Positions 46,232 to 53,253 of a stretch of 53,253 bases of DNA are shown here, piece by piece. The position numbers and the translations under genes are program-made. The notes beneath the pieces are model-generated. The model did no database searches, was not told the DNA's origin, and worked only from the letters and a program-made list of their open reading frames with translations. Source of the DNA: Flavobacteriaceae bacterium (GTDB lineage: Bacteria; Bacteroidota; Bacteroidia; Flavobacteriales; Flavobacteriaceae); assembly GCA_002697255.1 (NCBI GenBank), contig NZUH01000024.1, positions 3,417 to 56,669 on the forward strand, in the 5' to 3' direction. Position 1 is the first letter of the stretch. Each line of letters opens with the position of its first letter.

Positions 46232-46830
46232 CAAATTTTTTCCATGATTAGTTCAATTATTTCTTTAATCCCAGTTCTTTCGCTGGTATCTATTATTAAA
46301 TTACAATGTTTTTTGATTGGTTCAACATAGATATTATGCATATTATCGAGTCTATTTTCAAATAGATTTACTACATCTTCATGTTTTCTGTCTCTTTCTA
46401 TTATATCTCTTTTAAGTCTTCTTTCAAATCTTATATTCCTTGGACAATCTAGGAAAATACTATAATTTATTTGATTACGTAATTTTTTTTCTGTTAGAAT
46501 CAAAATACCTTCAATAATCAAAATTTTTTCAGGTTTCAAAGTATTTGTATTTTCAAGTCTTAAGTGATTACTAAAACAATACTCAGGAACATTAATTTCT
46601 ATTCCTTTTTTAAGTAATGAAATATGATTATTTAAAAGATCAAAATCAATTGCTTCTGGAGTATCATAATTTAGTTTATCCCTTTGCTCAAATTTTAATT
46701 TGGAGTTATCCTTGTAATATGAGTCAGATGACAAAAAACAAATTTCTTTTAAACCAGATTCTTCAATAATTCTATTAATTAATGTAGTTTTACCACTCCC
46801 TGTACCTCCAGTAATTCCAATTATAAACAT
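46231..46830 (-). CDS. udk: Uridine kinase
   Basis: Udk (199 residues) phosphorylates uridine and cytidine in salvage. The P-loop GITGGTGSGKTTL is at 5-17, followed by FLSSDSYYKDNS and YDTPEAIDFDLL with nucleoside-binding residues, EGILILTEKKLRN, and the RRLKRDIIERDRKHEDVV lid. The ATG at 46828-46830 fits; a TTG three codons earlier would overlap the preceding gene. It starts one base after the stop of the sugar dehydrogenase gene. Confidence 0.96.
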   Translation of the reverse strand: MFIIGITGGTGSGKTTLINRIIEESGLKEICFLSSDSYYKDNSKLKFEQRDKLNYDTPEAIDFDLLNNHISLLKKGIEINVPEYCFSNHLRLENTNTLKPEKILIIEGILILTEKKLRNQINYSIFLDCPRNIRFERRLKRDIIERDRKHEDVVNLFENRLDNMHNIYVEPIKKHCNLIIDTSERTGIKEIIELIMEKI

Positions 46831-46831
46831 A

Positions 46832-47920
46832 CTATTCAATCAGTTTTATAATTCCTAAGTTTTCAACTCCAATATAAATATTTTTATCATTATCAAATTC
46901 AATTGATCTAACTCTGCCAATTTCTTTGAATAATTTATTTTCTTTAATAATTTTTCCATTTTTAATGACACATTGATGAAGGTATTGAAATTTTAGAGAG
47001 CCAATCAGTATGCTGCCATTCAGTGATTGGTAATTTGAATTTTTTACTATTACCATTCCGCTTGGAGCAATTGATGGTATCCAATAGTGAATCGGATCAA
47101 TCATGCCTAAAATAGATGTTTCATTTGTAAATTTTGTTCCAATATAATTTATACCGTAGCTTGCTAGAGGCCAACCGTAATTTCCCCCAGATTTGATAAT
47201 ATTTATTTCATCACCTCCTCTAGGTCCGTGTTCATGGATCCATATTTCATCTTTTTCCTCATCATAAATCATACCTTGAGGGTTTCTGTGACCGTATGAA
47301 AATATAGCTTTTTTTGAATTTTTTTCATCAACAAAAGGATTGTCAATAGGAATTCTACCGTCATCATGAAGTCTGTAAATTTTACCTCCATCTCTGTTAA
47401 TATTTTGCGGGTTAAGATCTCTATTTCCTCTATCTCCGATACTAAAGAATAAATAATTTTCTTTATCAAATACCATCCTGCTACCAAAATGTATAGACCT
47501 TTTACTGTTTGGAGTAGCTTTGTAGATAATCTCTTGATTTATAGCGGTATAGTTTTGAATTTTAAATCTCAGTATTGTAGTATTCATTCCTTGACTTTCA
47601 TCATTTGAAGATGTGTATGAAATATATATCCATTTGTTTTCTTTGAAATTTGGATGTAGCTCAATATCTAGAAGTCCACCCTGATTTTTAGATATAATGT
47701 TAGGTAAATTTTTAATTTTAGTTTTTCTCCCATTTTTAAAATGTATCAATTCGCCTTTTCTTTCATTTATCAATATTGAATTATCAGGCAAAAAGACAAA
47801 TGACCAAGGCACATCAAGATTATCAATTATTATTTTATATTTTAAATCCTGTGAAGTGGTGTGCGCAGAATAAAATAATATGACAAATAAGATTATAAGT
47901 TTATTCGTATATTTTTTCAT
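46832..47920 (-). CDS. PQQ-dependent soluble sugar dehydrogenase family protein
   Basis: A 362-residue exported beta-propeller protein of the YliI/aldose sugar dehydrogenase type, with signal peptide ending near TTSQDLKYK. Family motifs: VPWSFVFLPDNSILINERKG, GGLLDIELHPNF, HFGSRMVFDKENYLFFSIGDRG, YGHRNPQGM and EHGPRGGDEINI, which include residues that bind PQQ and calcium in studied members, and the catalytic His probably in HFGSR. It may oxidise periplasmic sugars if PQQ is available; PQQ genes are not in the window. It is the first gene of the udk-divIC-mutase run and divergent from trxB. Confidence 0.9.
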   Translation of the reverse strand: MKKYTNKLIILFVILFYSAHTTSQDLKYKIIIDNLDVPWSFVFLPDNSILINERKGELIHFKNGRKTKIKNLPNIISKNQGGLLDIELHPNFKENKWIYISYTSSNDESQGMNTTILRFKIQNYTAINQEIIYKATPNSKRSIHFGSRMVFDKENYLFFSIGDRGNRDLNPQNINRDGGKIYRLHDDGRIPIDNPFVDEKNSKKAIFSYGHRNPQGMIYDEEKDEIWIHEHGPRGGDEINIIKSGGNYGWPLASYGINYIGTKFTNETSILGMIDPIHYWIPSIAPSGMVIVKNSNYQSLNGSILIGSLKFQYLHQCVIKNGKIIKENKLFKEIGRVRSIEFDNDKNIYIGVENLGIIKLIE

Positions 47921-47987
47921 TTGTTGAAATTACAAAAAACTACTTATTAAATGATTAAATGTTTAGTTCAAATAGACAATAATTATA

Positions 47988-47995
47988 TATTTTTG
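47988..47995 (+). promoter_or_regulatory. Bacteroidota-type -7 box for trxB
   Basis: TATTTTTG matches TAnnTTTG exactly, 15 bases before the trxB ATG at 48011. A weak TTTA lies 22 bases upstream at 47962-47965 as a possible -33. Confidence 0.45.
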
Positions 47996-48010
47996 TTTTC
48001 AAATTAAAAA

Positions 48011-48946
48011 ATGATGAGTGAAAAAGTAAATTGTCTAATCATTGGTTCAGGTCCAGCAGGCTATACTGCTGCAATATATGCAGCTAGAGCTAATATGAAC
48101 CCTGTTTTATATCAGGGTATTCAGCCAGGAGGTCAATTAACGACAACAACAGATGTTGAAAACTTTCCTGGTTACCCAAAGGGTATTTCAGGACCAGAAA
48201 TGATGATTGAATTGCAAAGCCAAGCAGAAAGATTTGGAACTGATATTAGAAATGGTTGGATTACAAATGTTGATTTTAGAAATGAGCTCAAGCTTTGGGT
48301 AAATAATGAACATGAACTGGAATGTAATACAGTAATTATTTCAACTGGCGCATCAGCTAAATATCTTGGTCTTAAATCTGAAAAAAAATATTTAGAGCTA
48401 GGTGGTGGAGTATCTGCTTGTGCCGTATGTGACGGATTTTTTTATAAAAACCAAGAGGTAGTGATTGTGGGTGGTGGCGATTCTGCATGTGAGGAAGCTC
48501 ATTACTTATCTAAATTGTGCAGTAAGGTTACAATGCTTGTGAGAAAAAGTCAATTTAGAGCATCTAAAATCATGCAAGATAGAGTAATAAAAACAGCAAA
48601 TATTGAAATTTTATATAACACATCTACAGTTGAAGTTAAAGGGGATGGTCAATTAGTAACATCTATTTTGATAAAGAATAATTTAAATAACAAGCTAAGA
48701 GAAATTCCAGCGACTGGTTTTTTTGTAGCTATAGGACATAAACCAAACACGGATATATTTAAGCCATATATTAATATGGATTCTACTGGTTACATTATAA
48801 ATGAACAAGGATCTACTAAAACAAATATTAAGGGTGTGTTTGTTTCAGGTGATGCTGCAGATCATACTTATAGACAAGCAATTACAGCTGCTGGTACTGG
48901 TTGTATGGCAGCACTTGATGCTGAGAGATATCTTGCTTCAATGTAA
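48011..48946 (+). CDS. trxB: Thioredoxin-disulfide reductase
   Basis: TrxB (311 residues) reduces thioredoxin with NADPH through FAD. The FAD-binding GSGPAGYTAAIYAARA is at 12-27, the redox pair CAVC at 137-140, the NADPH-binding GGGDSACEEAHYLSK near 157-171, and the C-terminal FAD site VFVSGDAADHTYRQAITAAGTGCMAA near 275-300. All are intact. A second ATG at 48014 is equally possible as start. In an organism with BshC it works beside the bacillithiol system. Confidence 0.97.
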   Translation: MMSEKVNCLIIGSGPAGYTAAIYAARANMNPVLYQGIQPGGQLTTTTDVENFPGYPKGISGPEMMIELQSQAERFGTDIRNGWITNVDFRNELKLWVNNEHELECNTVIISTGASAKYLGLKSEKKYLELGGGVSACAVCDGFFYKNQEVVIVGGGDSACEEAHYLSKLCSKVTMLVRKSQFRASKIMQDRVIKTANIEILYNTSTVEVKGDGQLVTSILIKNNLNNKLREIPATGFFVAIGHKPNTDIFKPYINMDSTGYIINEQGSTKTNIKGVFVSGDAADHTYRQAITAAGTGCMAALDAERYLASM

Positions 48947-48970
48947 TTTTTTCAACTGATTACTATTATA

Positions 48971-48978
48971 TAAATTTG
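48971..48978 (+). promoter_or_regulatory. Bacteroidota-type -7 box for the acyltransferase gene
   Basis: TAAATTTG matches TAnnTTTG exactly, 12 bases before the ATG at 48991. No -33 TTG is clear. The gene could also be read from trxB, 44 bases upstream. Confidence 0.35.
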
Positions 48979-48990
48979 TAAAAAAATAAG

Positions 48991-49791
48991 ATGATTCCAT
49001 TTTTTAAAAAAAACCGCTTTGGACACATTCTTTTTATAAAAAAGTGGCTTATCAGAATTTTAGGTGCTTATACTCACAGAAGATATCGTGGATTTAACGA
49101 ATTAAAAATAGAAGGTTCTGAAATTATTAGAGACCTAAAAGGATCAAATGTTTTATTTATTTCAAATCATCAAACTTATTTTGCTGATGTTGTAGCTATG
49201 TTTCATGTTTTTAATGCTAGCTTAAAGGGAAGAGTAGATTCTATTAAAAATATTGGTTATTTATGGAATCCAAAACTTAATATTTATTTTATCGCAGCAA
49301 AAGAAACAATGAATGATGGATTTATTCCAAAAATTTTAGCCTATGCTGGATCAGTAAGCATCGAAAGAACTTGGAGAAGTAAAGGGCAAGACGTTAATAG
49401 AAAGGTAAAATTTAGTGATATTTCAAATATCGGAAAGGCATTAGATGATGGATGGGTAATAACATTTCCACAGGGTACAACTACGCCTTTTAAGCCAATT
49501 AGAAAGGGTACGGCATTTTTAATTAAGCAATATAAGCCAGTTGTTGTTCCTATCGTAATTGATGGTTTTAGAAGATCATTTGATAAAAAAGGGTTGAGGG
49601 TTAAGAAAAAAAATATTTTACAAACAATGACTATAAAACCCCCTTTAAATATTGATTATGAAAAAGATACTACAGACGATATTATAAATAAAATTTCATT
49701 TTCAATCGAGCAACATGAATCTTTTTTAAAAGTAATTCAGCAAAAGGATGTTAATAAACATTATGAATTAAATAAAAAAAGAGAGTTTTAG
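48991..49791 (+). CDS. PlsC-type 1-acyl-glycerol-3-phosphate acyltransferase family protein
   Basis: A 266-residue membrane-associated acyltransferase. Motif I is SNHQTYFADV near 58-67: the Asn-His is present but the Asp is six residues after the His, one more than the usual HX4D spacing. Motif III is FPQGTTTPFKPIRKGTAFL, with PQGT in place of the more common PEGTR, and motif IV is VVPIVIDGF. It probably adds the second acyl chain in phospholipid or a related lipid synthesis. The C-terminal part is helical and basic. The stop overlaps that of the opposite MarR gene (TTAG). Confidence 0.88.
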   Translation: MIPFFKKNRFGHILFIKKWLIRILGAYTHRRYRGFNELKIEGSEIIRDLKGSNVLFISNHQTYFADVVAMFHVFNASLKGRVDSIKNIGYLWNPKLNIYFIAAKETMNDGFIPKILAYAGSVSIERTWRSKGQDVNRKVKFSDISNIGKALDDGWVITFPQGTTTPFKPIRKGTAFLIKQYKPVVVPIVIDGFRRSFDKKGLRVKKKNILQTMTIKPPLNIDYEKDTTDDIINKISFSIEQHESFLKVIQQKDVNKHYELNKKREF

Positions 49792-50237
49792 TCTATGAAG
49801 ACGTTACCTTCATAAATAATTTCATTTATTTGATTTATTACTTTATGAAAAGAATTTAAATCCTTTTTATCAATTCTATTTCGTATAATTGATTTAAATT
49901 TTCTTATTTTTTCAATAACAATTTTTCTTTTTTTTAAACCTGATTTGGTAAGTGAAATTATAATACTTCTTCCATCAGTAGGATTTGGTTTTCTGTAGAT
50001 TAATTTTTTATTCTCCATAGAATTCAGAATCCTAGAAATGCTATTAGCTTCCAAGCCCATAACGGGACCTATTGAGGTTGAAGGGCTTCCGATATCAGGG
50101 TCAATGCTAATGAGTGTAAAGGAAATCGAAAATGTAACATCATATAGGTTAGCTTCCTTATTATACATTTTTTCAATGTTTTTCCATGTTTCTCTTAAAA
50201 CAAAATCTGCTCTTTTATTAAATTGTTGATGATTCAT
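49788..50237 (-). CDS. MarR family transcriptional regulator
   Basis: A 149-residue winged helix-turn-helix regulator. The DNA-binding region is about 55-105: PSTSIGPVMGLEANSISRILNSM is the recognition helix segment and KKLIYRKPNPTDGRSIIISLTKSG the wing. Flanking helices form the dimerisation part. Homologues respond to small lipophilic or oxidative signals; here the ligand and targets are unknown. It faces the acyltransferase gene and may control lipid genes, but adjacency is the only hint. Confidence 0.9.
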   Translation of the reverse strand: MNHQQFNKRADFVLRETWKNIEKMYNKEANLYDVTFSISFTLISIDPDIGSPSTSIGPVMGLEANSISRILNSMENKKLIYRKPNPTDGRSIIISLTKSGLKKRKIVIEKIRKFKSIIRNRIDKKDLNSFHKVINQINEIIYEGNVFID

Positions 50238-50262
50238 CTATGAATTAATACTATTGTTTAAT

Positions 50263-50270
50263 CAAATATG
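50263..50270 (-). promoter_or_regulatory. Possible promoter box for the MarR gene
   Basis: Minus-strand CATATTTG differs from TAnnTTTG only in the first base and lies 25 bases before the ATG at 50237. A TTTG lies about 23 bases further upstream, at the long end of the normal -33 spacing. Confidence 0.3.
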
Positions 50271-50303
50271 GTATGCCTGCATTGTAAATATATCAAATTA
50301 GAT

Positions 50304-52703
50304 TTAATTTTTTATGATTCTATAATTTTCAATAGAACTTATTGAATATACTTTTATATTATAAATTCCATATTTTAAATTTTTAACCGAAAAATATTCA
50401 ATATCAAAATCATTTATAGTTGAAATTATTCTACCCATTAAATCATAAATTTCTATCTTATTAATTTTCTCATTTGAATTAATATAAATTAAATTTTTTG
50501 ATGGAATTGGATAAATTTTAGTATTGTCAAATGGTTTATTAATGACATTTAAATTTGATGAAATTGCTTTAATTTTAAAATTATCATAATAAAAACCATC
50601 TCTTCTTAATCCTCCATCACTATAAAGTTTAAATCTTATCAAAATATTTTCATCTAAGTAATCCGTTAGTAAAATACTTTCGTTAATCCAGTTATTTTGA
50701 TTCCCATCATAAAGCGGCTCATTAAATGCATTTTCGTGCGTATCAATTCCTTTTTTGGTATATTCTCCACATTGAGCAACCCAATTATTTCCCCCGTCAT
50801 TAGAAATTTCGATCTGAACATAATCATAACCCGACTCGATATTCCATTTTGCATCAAAATTTATTTCTGCATAAGAAATTCCAGACAAGTTAACTTCGTT
50901 CAATAAATATATTATTTCTTCTGAATTATTATTGTAATTTGAATAAGGTGAGTCTGTAATACTAGTCTCAGCGGAAAAATACTCTTCATAAGTACTAGAC
51001 CACTCAGAATTTTGAGACCAATAATCATAATAATTATCAGAGTTGTCCTCAAATAAAATTATTGGCTCACCATATATTTTTTTTACAATAATTTCTTCGT
51101 CAAAAGAACCATTGTTTACTATATATTTATAAATTATTTCCTCTCCGTCAACAATTGACTGGTTTAATTCTATTTCAAAAGAATCATATATAATTTCGCC
51201 AATTTCTATTGAATTTATATTTACTTCAGATGAAATAGATTGAATATTAGATGAAATAGCTTGAATTGAAATGTTAAAGTTTTCATTATTTATAATACCT
51301 AATCTTTGAAGACTAAAATTAGTTTGGAATATATGAGAGTTGATAAAGTTTTCTGTTAAATCTTTTAAGTTAGCATAATTTCCTATCATTTTAGCAGCTG
51401 TTAAATTTAAGTATAGCATTCCTTTACAAATATCTTCAATAGATGATGCTTGAGGCCAAAATGAACTTCCAATTTCAGGTGTCATTGCAAATATTTTTTC
51501 CCTTGTTTGATTATTTTCGGTTGTTAACATGCCATACATAAAATCATCACTATCTCCAGCAGCCGGATACAAGTCAGCACTAATAATATTATTATAATTA
51601 TTTTCGGAAACTAATGCTTCAGAAATAAATTCATAAATATTATTATCTTCGGTTGGCTGATTGTAATCATAGCCATAAGGGTAGAGAAGTAGGTTTCCGT
51701 ATGTGTGATTGTTGAGAGCAATTCTAAAATTATTTGATTCTATAAAATATCTGACCGCTCTATTTTCAGATTCTGAAAATGGTCCATCTCCAGCATAAGT
51801 GTTATTATTAGGATTATTTGAGGTTCCTGAAGTATTCCAAACTTCATTTCCATTTTCATCTATAAATGAATAATTTCGGTTGTTGTCTACACCATGAGAG
51901 TCTCTTCTATTTTTTCTCCACATACCTCCTCCGTTTGGTTCAGTAGTCTCGTTATATATATATCCATCAGGATTTACACAAGGAATGAAGAATAATTCAG
52001 AATTATCAATGATTTGCTTGATGCTATCATTAGCATCATAATTTTCTAATAAATACCACATAAAATATATTAACTGCTGTAGAGATGCCGGTTCTCTTGC
52101 GTGGTGAAGAGCAGTGTAAAGTATTTGCGGTTCGCTTTCTGAAATATTTGGGTTATCTGAAATTTTTACCCATTGTAAAAATCTACCTTCATATGTTTCA
52201 TGTATATGTGGATTTTCAGAATAGTCTGGGTCTCTAATATCACTTCTTGATGAAATTAAATTTGGGTATAAATTATGCATATCATCTAATTCACTTAGCA
52301 TTTCATTGTAGGTGTAAAAGCCACCAAAATCATCAGCTTGTTTAAAATCATAATTTTCAGGTGTTGTAAAATTTTCATCATTTTCTTCGCAATATTCATT
52401 TGAATTGGTTTTTTGTCTTGTCCTGTTTCTTTCATTATAAAAATTAGTAACATCATTAATTAAAATTTCATAATCAAAATTTAAATACTTAATTTTTTCA
52501 ATTTCACTTTCAGAAAAATCAGAAATAAAAAAATGATTTTTTTTATTTAATCCATGGTCAATAGCTACACCTTGATTTGCGAGGTTTAATAACTCATCTT
52601 GAGTTGTATAATTTAATTTAACTTTATGAAATTTTTCATTTATTTGACTAATGCAATGGTAAGAATTAATAATAAATACGATTGTAAAAAAGTTTTTATA
52701 CAT
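50304..52703 (-). CDS. Secreted M14 zinc carboxypeptidase with T9SS C-terminal sorting domain
   Basis: A 799-residue exported peptidase. The ATG at 52701-52703 gives the signal peptide MYKNFFTIVFIINSYHCISQ; an earlier in-frame start is less apt. A pro-region leads into the M14 carboxypeptidase domain at about 130-445: ALHHAREPASLQQ (HxxE zinc site), WRKNRRDSHGVDNNRN, ALNNHTYGNLLLYPYGYD (third ligand), and FAMTPEIGSSFWP with the catalytic Glu. A beta-sandwich part (about 550-715) resembles carbohydrate or protein-binding domains. The last 75 residues (KIYPIPSKNLIYINS, KIEIYDLMGRII, GIYNIKVYS) are a type A T9SS sorting signal, so it should be released or anchored at the cell surface. It probably feeds on external proteins. 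Confidence 0.94.
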   Translation of the reverse strand: MYKNFFTIVFIINSYHCISQINEKFHKVKLNYTTQDELLNLANQGVAIDHGLNKKNHFFISDFSESEIEKIKYLNFDYEILINDVTNFYNERNRTRQKTNSNEYCEENDENFTTPENYDFKQADDFGGFYTYNEMLSELDDMHNLYPNLISSRSDIRDPDYSENPHIHETYEGRFLQWVKISDNPNISESEPQILYTALHHAREPASLQQLIYFMWYLLENYDANDSIKQIIDNSELFFIPCVNPDGYIYNETTEPNGGGMWRKNRRDSHGVDNNRNYSFIDENGNEVWNTSGTSNNPNNNTYAGDGPFSESENRAVRYFIESNNFRIALNNHTYGNLLLYPYGYDYNQPTEDNNIYEFISEALVSENNYNNIISADLYPAAGDSDDFMYGMLTTENNQTREKIFAMTPEIGSSFWPQASSIEDICKGMLYLNLTAAKMIGNYANLKDLTENFINSHIFQTNFSLQRLGIINNENFNISIQAISSNIQSISSEVNINSIEIGEIIYDSFEIELNQSIVDGEEIIYKYIVNNGSFDEEIIVKKIYGEPIILFEDNSDNYYDYWSQNSEWSSTYEEYFSAETSITDSPYSNYNNNSEEIIYLLNEVNLSGISYAEINFDAKWNIESGYDYVQIEISNDGGNNWVAQCGEYTKKGIDTHENAFNEPLYDGNQNNWINESILLTDYLDENILIRFKLYSDGGLRRDGFYYDNFKIKAISSNLNVINKPFDNTKIYPIPSKNLIYINSNEKINKIEIYDLMGRIISTINDFDIEYFSVKNLKYGIYNIKVYSISSIENYRIIKN

Positions 52704-52732
52704 GTAAATTTTTTTATAACTAAACACAAATA

Positions 52733-53253
52733 TTATTCCGAAATGCTATTAATATTTAAAATCCAATCTCTTGCATTTATAAAAGCCTTTATCCATGGAC
52801 TAACTTTATCATTTCTTTTATCAGGATAATATGCCCAATTCCATTTAAAAATTGATCTTTCTATATGAGGCATGGTTACAAGATGTTTTCCGTCAACACT
52901 ACACATCATTGCAGTATTATAATCAGATCCGTTCGGATTTGATGGATATTCATCATAAGAATAATTTGCAATTATATTATAATCACTTTCATTATAAGGT
53001 AATTGAAATTTACCTTCACCATGACTAATCCATACACCAAGATTTAGATTTTCAAATGAATTTAACATGATTGAGTTATTTTTTTTGATTTTAACAGAAG
53101 TAAAATTACTTTCGTGTTTTTGGGAATTATTATAGGTCATCTTTCCATGATTTTTATGCCCGGGATATATGAGGTCCAATTCCATAAATAATTGACAACC
53201 GTTACATATACCAATTGATAAAGTGTCGTCCCTTTTAAAAAAGTTTATTAATG
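52733..53253 (-). CDS. purL: Phosphoribosylformylglycinamidine synthase, C-terminal glutaminase part (cut by window edge)
   Basis: The frame is open to the window edge; 172 residues remain of a protein that normally has over 1,200. It is the glutaminase domain of large-type PurL, which makes FGAM in purine synthesis. The nucleophile Cys is in IGICNGCQLFMEL near the edge. The His and Glu partners appear as PHIERSIFKWNWAYYP, matching the usual PHPER. The end WIKAFINARDWI is typical. An internal ATG at 53183-53185 is not the true start because the Cys motif lies before it in frame. The M14 gene begins 29 bases downstream. Confidence 0.95.
   Translation of the reverse strand, partial: LINFFKRDDTLSIGICNGCQLFMELDLIYPGHKNHGKMTYNNSQKHESNFTSVKIKKNNSIMLNSFENLNLGVWISHGEGKFQLPYNESDYNIIANYSYDEYPSNPNGSDYNTAMMCSVDGKHLVTMPHIERSIFKWNWAYYPDKRNDKVSPWIKAFINARDWILNINSISE

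Noticed and set aside
47921-48010. Possible riboswitch or RNA gene in the divergent gaps (also at 1791-1882, 26389-26454, 29968-30046, 32233-32344)
   Set aside because: These gaps are 66 to 112 bases and strongly AT-rich, without a conserved stem pattern that I recognise. They are long enough for two facing promoters and little more. No tRNA-like or other RNA fold was seen anywhere.
1-53253. A mobile element, defence island, CRISPR or biosynthetic cluster
   Set aside because: No integrase, transposase, Cas, toxin-antitoxin or cluster-type enzymes were found, no flanking repeats were noticed, and composition looks even. The content is core housekeeping.

Overview
The window is an AT-rich, very tightly packed stretch of chromosome from a member of the Bacteroidota, most likely a flavobacterium (Flavobacteriia) with a streamlined, possibly marine, genome. 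The evidence is the family content: a type IX secretion sorting tail on an M14 peptidase, BshC of bacillithiol synthesis, a large Bacteroidota-type LepB, DUF3810, DUF5683, a cyclophilin-FKBP fusion, split methylmalonyl-CoA mutase genes, and promoter-like TAnnTTTG boxes instead of Shine-Dalgarno-led starts. There are no RNA genes, CRISPR arrays or insertion sequences that I can see, and no gap between genes longer than about 140 bases. I name no genus.

Layout. 1-1790 (-): 5' part of an M14 metallopeptidase cut by the window edge. 1883-12433 (+): bshC, guaA, a LysM/periplasmic-binding-like protein, pyrG, yidC, an NADPH-dependent FMN reductase, a remnant that looks like the start of a pirin gene, and mnmA. 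12430-17635 (-): a TSP3-repeat lipoprotein, aroE, two tandem DUF368 membrane proteins and a TPR protein. 17722-26388 (-): a frameshifted class III aminotransferase, an OstA-like protein, purA, a Fur-family regulator, the RelA/SpoT ppGpp enzyme, a SpoU-type RNA methylase and DUF3810. 26455-27918 (+): pepD. 27915-29967 (-): dual-domain prolyl isomerase and a DHH phosphoesterase. 30047-30463 (+): ndk. 30460-32232 (-): DUF721, a small lipoprotein, recF. 32345-38123 (+): TPR protein, ribH, a small membrane protein, mutL, two rhomboids, an EEP hydrolase. 38120-47920 (-): wbqC-like, lepB, DUF5683, parB, parA, both methylmalonyl-CoA mutase subunits, a DivIC/FtsB-like protein, udk and a PQQ-type sugar dehydrogenase. 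48011-49791 (+): trxB and a PlsC-like acyltransferase. 49788-53253 (-): a MarR regulator, a secreted M14 carboxypeptidase with a T9SS tail, and the C-terminal end of purL cut by the window edge.

Themes. Nucleotide metabolism is heavily represented (guaA, pyrG, purA, ndk, udk, purL, and ppGpp control by SpoT), alongside envelope work (YidC, LepB, OstA-like, DUF368, PlsC, DivIC) and chromosome upkeep (RecF, MutL, ParAB). Most of the window is conserved flavobacterial housekeeping. I did not find a convincing undescribed defence, secretion or biosynthetic system. The points worth a second look are structural: all five convergent gene pairs share stop codons in a four-base YTAR overlap; several promoter-like boxes sit so close to start codons that the transcripts would be leaderless or nearly so; the aminotransferase has both a frameshift at an A9 run and no normal start codon; a pirin gene seems to have decayed to its first 35 codons; and dapB is absent from its usual place beside lepB.
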